Part shown: positions 15,395 to 18,941 of the stretch, in pieces | Layout: each line of letters begins with the position of its first letter | Position numbering within the stretch: position 1 is the first letter of the stretch | Source: an uncultured Eubacterium sp. | GTDB taxonomy: Bacteria; Bacillota; Clostridia; Lachnospirales; Lachnospiraceae | Direction: 5' to 3' | NCBI GenBank assembly: GCA_934317205.1 | Contig: CAKREL010000045.1 | Location: 1-18,941 of the forward strand | DNA: 18,941 nucleotides | Program-made: the position numbers and the translations under genes | The notes under the pieces: model-generated | Told to the model about the DNA's origin: nothing | Databases searched by the model: none | The model's input: the letters and a program-made list of their open reading frames with translations, nothing else

Positions 15395-18373
15395 CTAATT
15401 CATCAATGCTGATGAAATAATCTGGATTTCTTTAAAATAAACATACGTTGTATTAAAGTAATGTTTCTTTCTTAGGAACTCTCCTCTGACAAACTGATCA
15501 AAGTAGACCTCCTTGATTTTGAAGGATTTTCCTATGAAATCTTCTCTCGCATAAAAGACGATTGGAAATTCCTTTAAAATACGTTCTTTTTTGAGTGATA
15601 GCCCTCTTTCTTTCTCAAAGAAAATCACTTTATAATTTATAAAAGACGATAAATCATATACATATTCCGGAACGTCCTTTTTCAAAGCAGAACTTGTGTA
15701 TACGACATTATTCACATCGTCGATTACTTTGAATCTAATATTCCCTTGTCCGTAAAAGTATGGTATAACAACTATCGCCTTGTCTTCATGACTATAGATA
15801 ACCGTTGTTTTGGCCTCGTCAAGAATGCATTTGTTATAACACAAAACTCCATCCTGGTAATGATCTTCTGCAAGTAAAGAAATCCCTACATAATCATAAT
15901 TCGACTTATATGACAGTAAGAATCCTGCAGAAAACCTGCTAAATACTCCTTCATTCTTAAGTCCAGGTGCTTCTTCCATAATTTTACCGGTACTGGTTAG
16001 CAAGCATATTTTGTCATATTTGCATCCATACAGATCAATTGAACTTTCCTGAGTAATATCGCCGATCCAAATTTCTTGTGAGAATGACTTCCAGGCACCA
16101 TTATCAATCCTGTATAACGGAAATCGGAACGGAACATAATAAATATACTCCTGATTATTCCAATTAAACTTAATCCAGTCTTCTCTAAAATCTTGAATAC
16201 TTATCTCATCAAGAATTGGTTCTGGCATCAAATCAGAGTCTACAGAAACAATATACGAATCATTGTTGTTTTCAATCTGTTCAATATAAAGTTTTTTATC
16301 TATGGCAAATTGAGTGCGTAGCACACTAATTCTTTTTCCTGAATGTAACGCATTCACTCTTAGCTGATAAATTCCAGAGTCTAAACATCCAAGTTTTAGC
16401 GAATATTTATTAACACCTTTTCTTTCGACTGTAGAATATTCAAAAGCATCAATCTTATATGAACGCTGATTTATTTGTATTTCAAAACCACTATCCGTAA
16501 ACTCACTTTCAAAAACAAGGATTACCTCATCTTTAAATACTTCAAATTTGCAATCATCCTGTGCAACGAAATATCCCTCATACTTTTCGCCAAACACACC
16601 AGGACGAATCATCTCTGAAAAATTGAACACTTTATCTTCTATAAGGATAGCATCTCCTAAGTGTGCACTATATGAGGATAGACAATATGCCTCTCCCGAA
16701 AAATATAAATGCAACTTATCAACCTTACTCTTTGTACAGAAAACAACTGTTCCAGAATAATCTTTATTATTTGCCAGTTCTTGTCCTCTCTCGTCAAACA
16801 CAATAAAGTTACGGTGCAGTCTGGTTTTGCTATCATAAATTATTTCATTTCCTGCAACCAGCTGATAATTAATTCTTCCAAGAGGATTAGAGAGTTCAAT
16901 TGCATGATTCTTTATCTGGTATCCACCAATAATCTCACGAACATCTTTTACATAATCATCATAAATAGCCTTTTCCTCATCCTTAACAATGATTCGGATA
17001 GTTCGATAATCATATGTAGCTTTCACACGATGAGTCGGTGGAACTAAACAAATTGTGTTTCCATTCAAAACAAATTCTGGTTCCCAGCGTGATCTCAATT
17101 GTTCGGATTTACTGCGATGTCTATACTCTTTCTCTCTATTGATTGTTGAAAGCCATTCTTCATATCCTCTTTTTAAATATGGATTGTAGAGGACATTATC
17201 CTTGCCCCAAATATATTTATCAATAAGCCTAACAACAATGATACTAAGCTTAATAACAGCATCGTTATATATAGGATTAGTAATCAGCTGCTTTGTTGAT
17301 TTAATCAATTTATATGTTTTCTTAGTTACATTAACTTGAACTTCGTCACTTTCAGAACGCATCACATTCTGCAATCCATCATAAACAAACTGAAACTCGC
17401 CATATAAATCATTAGGTAAGTCGCTATCAAAATTCAACTTATATATGTCATAGATAAACTCAAAGAATGATCCCAAATAATAGCTTGGTACAATAGATCC
17501 TGCTAATACCACATTGATAATACGAGTCTTTGCGCCTGGTGCATCATCCTTTGTTCTGTAATTATTTAATAATGTTCGAATAAGACCTTCTACCTTTTGC
17601 TCCGAATAACGCTGATACAAACTCTTGTAAGTTTTTCTTACTGATTCATAAAAAGCCCCATCATAATAAAGCATACCAATCAAAACAAGAGATACGAATA
17701 CAATTTCAGGATCGCGGACATATGTACCTGAATACGAATTTAACGTACTTCCCAGTTGACTCTCTGCACGACTATGAATAATATCTATTGCGTCAGCATT
17801 ATCCAATAAATCAATCAAATCAATGCCGAGATTTTTTCTTTCTTTGACACAGTTTTTTAAGTATCCTATTTTTGTTTCTATCTGAGCATCGTTTAATCTC
17901 TTTTTCAGCATTTCTAGAAGTGATTCTTGCTCCTCTTGAGTAACAACGCCATCTTCAAGTATCTGATCAATTTTTTCACAAATAGTTTTAGATGATTTAT
18001 GATCACGAATAAAAGATTCATTTGTTCTCATCCAATCCTGCAAGCGACATACTTCTTTTTCGTTAATTTCATTGTCACAAATAATACCTTCAATGATTCC
18101 ATTAAGCTCATAAACCTTAGCGATGGAATCAGTTTCAAGAGCTGTATACTGACTACAATTTTCTAAAAGCATTTCTCGTTCTTCGTCTGTGATTATTCCA
18201 TCTTCAAGAACTTGTTCTACCAGTGAAATTAAGTGAGCTTGCTTAGGTTCGTAAGATAAGTTTCTGTTCTTTTTTACCCATGAAGATAATCTTTCTACCT
18301 CTAGTTTGTTGATAATACCGTCGTAGCTAATGCCGTTTATTATTCCTATTAACTCATTTATGTTACGCATCAT
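15395..18373 (-). CDS. Large protein with two tandem TerB-like modules, putative defence component
   Basis: 992 residues, ATG ATG at 18373/18370 with no ribosome site of its own. Residues 5-73 and 87-156 are two copies of one ~70-residue helical module, each with two acidic loops (DGIINKLE and DGIITDEE; DNEINEKE and DGVVTQEE), resembling TerB or EF-hand-like units. Residues ~160-410 are mostly helical. Residues ~410-980 appear beta-rich, starting RSRWEPEFVLNG and including LVPPTHRVKATYDYR and NPLGRINYQLVAGNEIIYDS. No nuclease, ATPase or membrane motif was found. TerB-type domains accompany helicases in some phage-defence systems, and the next gene is a helicase-type DUF1998 protein, so a defence role is plausible but inferred. 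The last residues overlap the neighbouring frame and may be altered by a deletion. Confidence 0.8.
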   Translation of the reverse strand: MMRNINELIGIINGISYDGIINKLEVERLSSWVKKNRNLSYEPKQAHLISLVEQVLEDGIITDEEREMLLENCSQYTALETDSIAKVYELNGIIEGIICDNEINEKEVCRLQDWMRTNESFIRDHKSSKTICEKIDQILEDGVVTQEEQESLLEMLKKRLNDAQIETKIGYLKNCVKERKNLGIDLIDLLDNADAIDIIHSRAESQLGSTLNSYSGTYVRDPEIVFVSLVLIGMLYYDGAFYESVRKTYKSLYQRYSEQKVEGLIRTLLNNYRTKDDAPGAKTRIINVVLAGSIVPSYYLGSFFEFIYDIYKLNFDSDLPNDLYGEFQFVYDGLQNVMRSESDEVQVNVTKKTYKLIKSTKQLITNPIYNDAVIKLSIIVVRLIDKYIWGKDNVLYNPYLKRGYEEWLSTINREKEYRHRSKSEQLRSRWEPEFVLNGNTICLVPPTHRVKATYDYRTIRIIVKDEEKAIYDDYVKDVREIIGGYQIKNHAIELSNPLGRINYQLVAGNEIIYDSKTRLHRNFIVFDERGQELANNKDYSGTVVFCTKSKVDKLHLYFSGEAYCLSSYSAHLGDAILIEDKVFNFSEMIRPGVFGEKYEGYFVAQDDCKFEVFKDEVILVFESEFTDSGFEIQINQRSYKIDAFEYSTVERKGVNKYSLKLGCLDSGIYQLRVNALHSGKRISVLRTQFAIDKKLYIEQIENNNDSYIVSVDSDLMPEPILDEISIQDFREDWIKFNWNNQEYIYYVPFRFPLYRIDNGAWKSFSQEIWIGDITQESSIDLYGCKYDKICLLTSTGKIMEEAPGLKNEGVFSRFSAGFLLSYKSNYDYVGISLLAEDHYQDGVLCYNKCILDEAKTTVIYSHEDKAIVVIPYFYGQGNIRFKVIDDVNNVVYTSSALKKDVPEYVYDLSSFINYKVIFFEKERGLSLKKERILKEFPIVFYAREDFIGKSFKIKEVYFDQFVRGEFLRKKHYFNTTYVYFKEIQIISSALMN

Positions 18374-18407
18374 CAGCTTGTGTGGTATCTATTTCAAAAA
18401 TTACCAC
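18363..18407 (-). CDS. Possible 14-codon leader peptide (or protein tail) coupled to the TerB-like gene
   Basis: A GTG at 18407 follows AAAGGAGAGCT, the only good ribosome site in front of the TerB-like gene. It encodes MVIFEIDTTQADDA and stops at TAA 18365-18363, overlapping the large gene's ATG by 11 bases. Translational coupling would explain why the large gene lacks its own site. The frame also extends upstream to an in-frame TAG near 18463 (reading IAEAFLQLQTPDERRA before it), so it may instead be the remnant carboxy end of a lost gene. Confidence 0.35.
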   Translation of the reverse strand: MVIFEIDTTQADDA

Positions 18408-18433
18408 AGCTCTCCTTTCATCTGGTGTCTGTA

Positions 18434-18455
18434 ATTGCAGAAAAGCTTCTGCAAT
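18434..18455. repeat. Perfect hairpin between the XRE gene and the TerB-like gene
   Basis: ATTGCAGAA-N4-TTCTGCAAT, 9-base arms and 4-base loop, 35 bases after the XRE stop. No T-run follows on either strand, so it is not a standard terminator. It may be an operator or an RNA stability or processing hairpin controlling the downstream gene. Confidence 0.45.
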
Positions 18456-18489
18456 CTATGCTTATAATTCAAAAACATGTGTCCATTTA

Positions 18490-18717
18490 TTAGGCCTCAC
18501 TTGTAATAGTTAGTTTTTCTCCGTTTTCAAGAATATAAGACTGCTCAAATACAACTCCCAGTACTTCTGCTATTTTCATAAGTTCTTCTGTACTCACAGT
18601 TTCTCGCTTTAATTTTTTGTTGAAGTTCTGCGGTGTCTGACCAATTCTACGAGCCAATTCTGCAACACTAATGCCTTTTTCTTTACATAGGTTTTTAATT
18701 AAATTTGATGTGCTCAT
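18490..18717 (-). CDS. XRE-family (Cro/C1-type) transcriptional regulator
   Basis: 75 residues from ATG 18717, preferred over the ATG at 18744 because AAGGTGG lies just before it and nothing does before the other. A single helix-turn-helix fills the protein: LIKNLCKEKGISVAELARRI then GQTPQNFNKKL as recognition helix, and ELMKIAEVLGVVFEQSYIL. This is a compact Cro-like fold without a sensor domain. It is first in the leftward transcription unit of the island, ahead of the TerB-like gene, and likely represses its own promoter. Small XRE repressors commonly guard defence or mobile-element operons. Confidence 0.9.
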   Translation of the reverse strand: MSTSNLIKNLCKEKGISVAELARRIGQTPQNFNKKLKRETVSTEELMKIAEVLGVVFEQSYILENGEKLTITSEA

Positions 18718-18773
18718 AATTCCACCTTCTCTATTGAAACTCATACTCTAAGAACATAGTAACGTTAAGACAT

Positions 18774-18802
18774 ATTATAAACCAAAAGGTTGATATTTTC
18801 AA
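18774..18802 (-). promoter_or_regulatory. Sigma-A promoter of the island operon with internal inverted repeat
   Basis: On the minus strand TTGAAA (18797-18802), a 17-base spacer and a perfect TATAAT (18774-18779) lie 57 bases before the XRE ATG. The spacer contains AACC-TTTT-GGTT, a candidate site for the XRE protein, and a TAACGTTA palindrome lies near the expected transcript start. The remaining 18803-18941 is AT-rich with no gene seen. Confidence 0.75.
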
Positions 18803-18941
18803 TGTTCAGTACTCGATGTTTACACACTGTTCATAGGAATTGAAAAAACAGCAAAGTGTTTATACCCAGTAACAAAATGTCAATAGTTTTTTAATCATTT
18901 TTCTCAAAAAGGCAAAAAAATAGAACGTATAGTTTATTTCC

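Noticed and set aside
18860..18895. TTGACA followed by TATAAA upstream of the XRE gene as a promoter
   Set aside because: The spacer is only 13 bases; the TTGAAA-N17-TATAAT promoter nearer the gene is far better.

Overview
The window looks like chromosomal DNA of a gut-type Lachnospiraceae (Clostridia). The supporting signs are low-to-middle GC, strong AGGAGG-type ribosome binding sites, an oxygen-sensitive glycyl radical enzyme, an AraC regulator fused to a relic glycosidase-39 domain, and Lachnospiraceae-like surface proteins. The genus cannot be fixed from the sequence. Almost every gene is on the minus strand; the AraC regulator is the one clear plus-strand gene.

Left part (1-2830): a large secreted surface protein that runs off the left edge, preceded by a lipoprotein gene. 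Both carry the same ~31-base element about 70-80 bases before their start codons, so they are probably co-regulated.

Middle (2755-10748): a complete metabolic operon, read leftward: aldo/keto reductase, glycyl radical enzyme, its radical-SAM activase, a LysP-like permease, then a good intrinsic terminator. A divergent AraC-type regulator (8892-10748) faces it across ~257 bases that hold a candidate operon promoter and a small palindrome. The glycyl radical enzyme has Cys-Ile-Gln where characterised dehydratases have Cys-x-Glu, so its reaction is open.

A 107-base element with perfect 14-base inverted ends lies between the regulator and the next genes. A sucrose/fructan pair follows (fructokinase and a GH32 beta-fructofuranosidase, 11000-13429). 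Just upstream of the GH32 gene is what looks like the last ~15 codons of a sugar ABC-transporter ATPase, so the transporter that once fed this pair seems to have been lost.

The stretch 13430-14000 has no intact gene. It holds the ATPase tail, three consecutive hairpins, a fragment resembling the tail of an rRNA uracil methyltransferase, and a palindrome with direct repeats. It looks like a recombination scar at the edge of an accessory island.

The island (14001-18941), more AT-rich, holds an XRE-type repressor with its own promoter, a possible 14-codon leader peptide, a 992-residue protein with two tandem TerB-like modules, and a DUF1998/zinc-cluster protein that looks like the carboxy end of a large helicase without its motor. 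The set resembles a phage-defence locus, probably decayed by deletion; this is the most interesting part of the window. No tRNA, rRNA, CRISPR array or intact transposase was seen.
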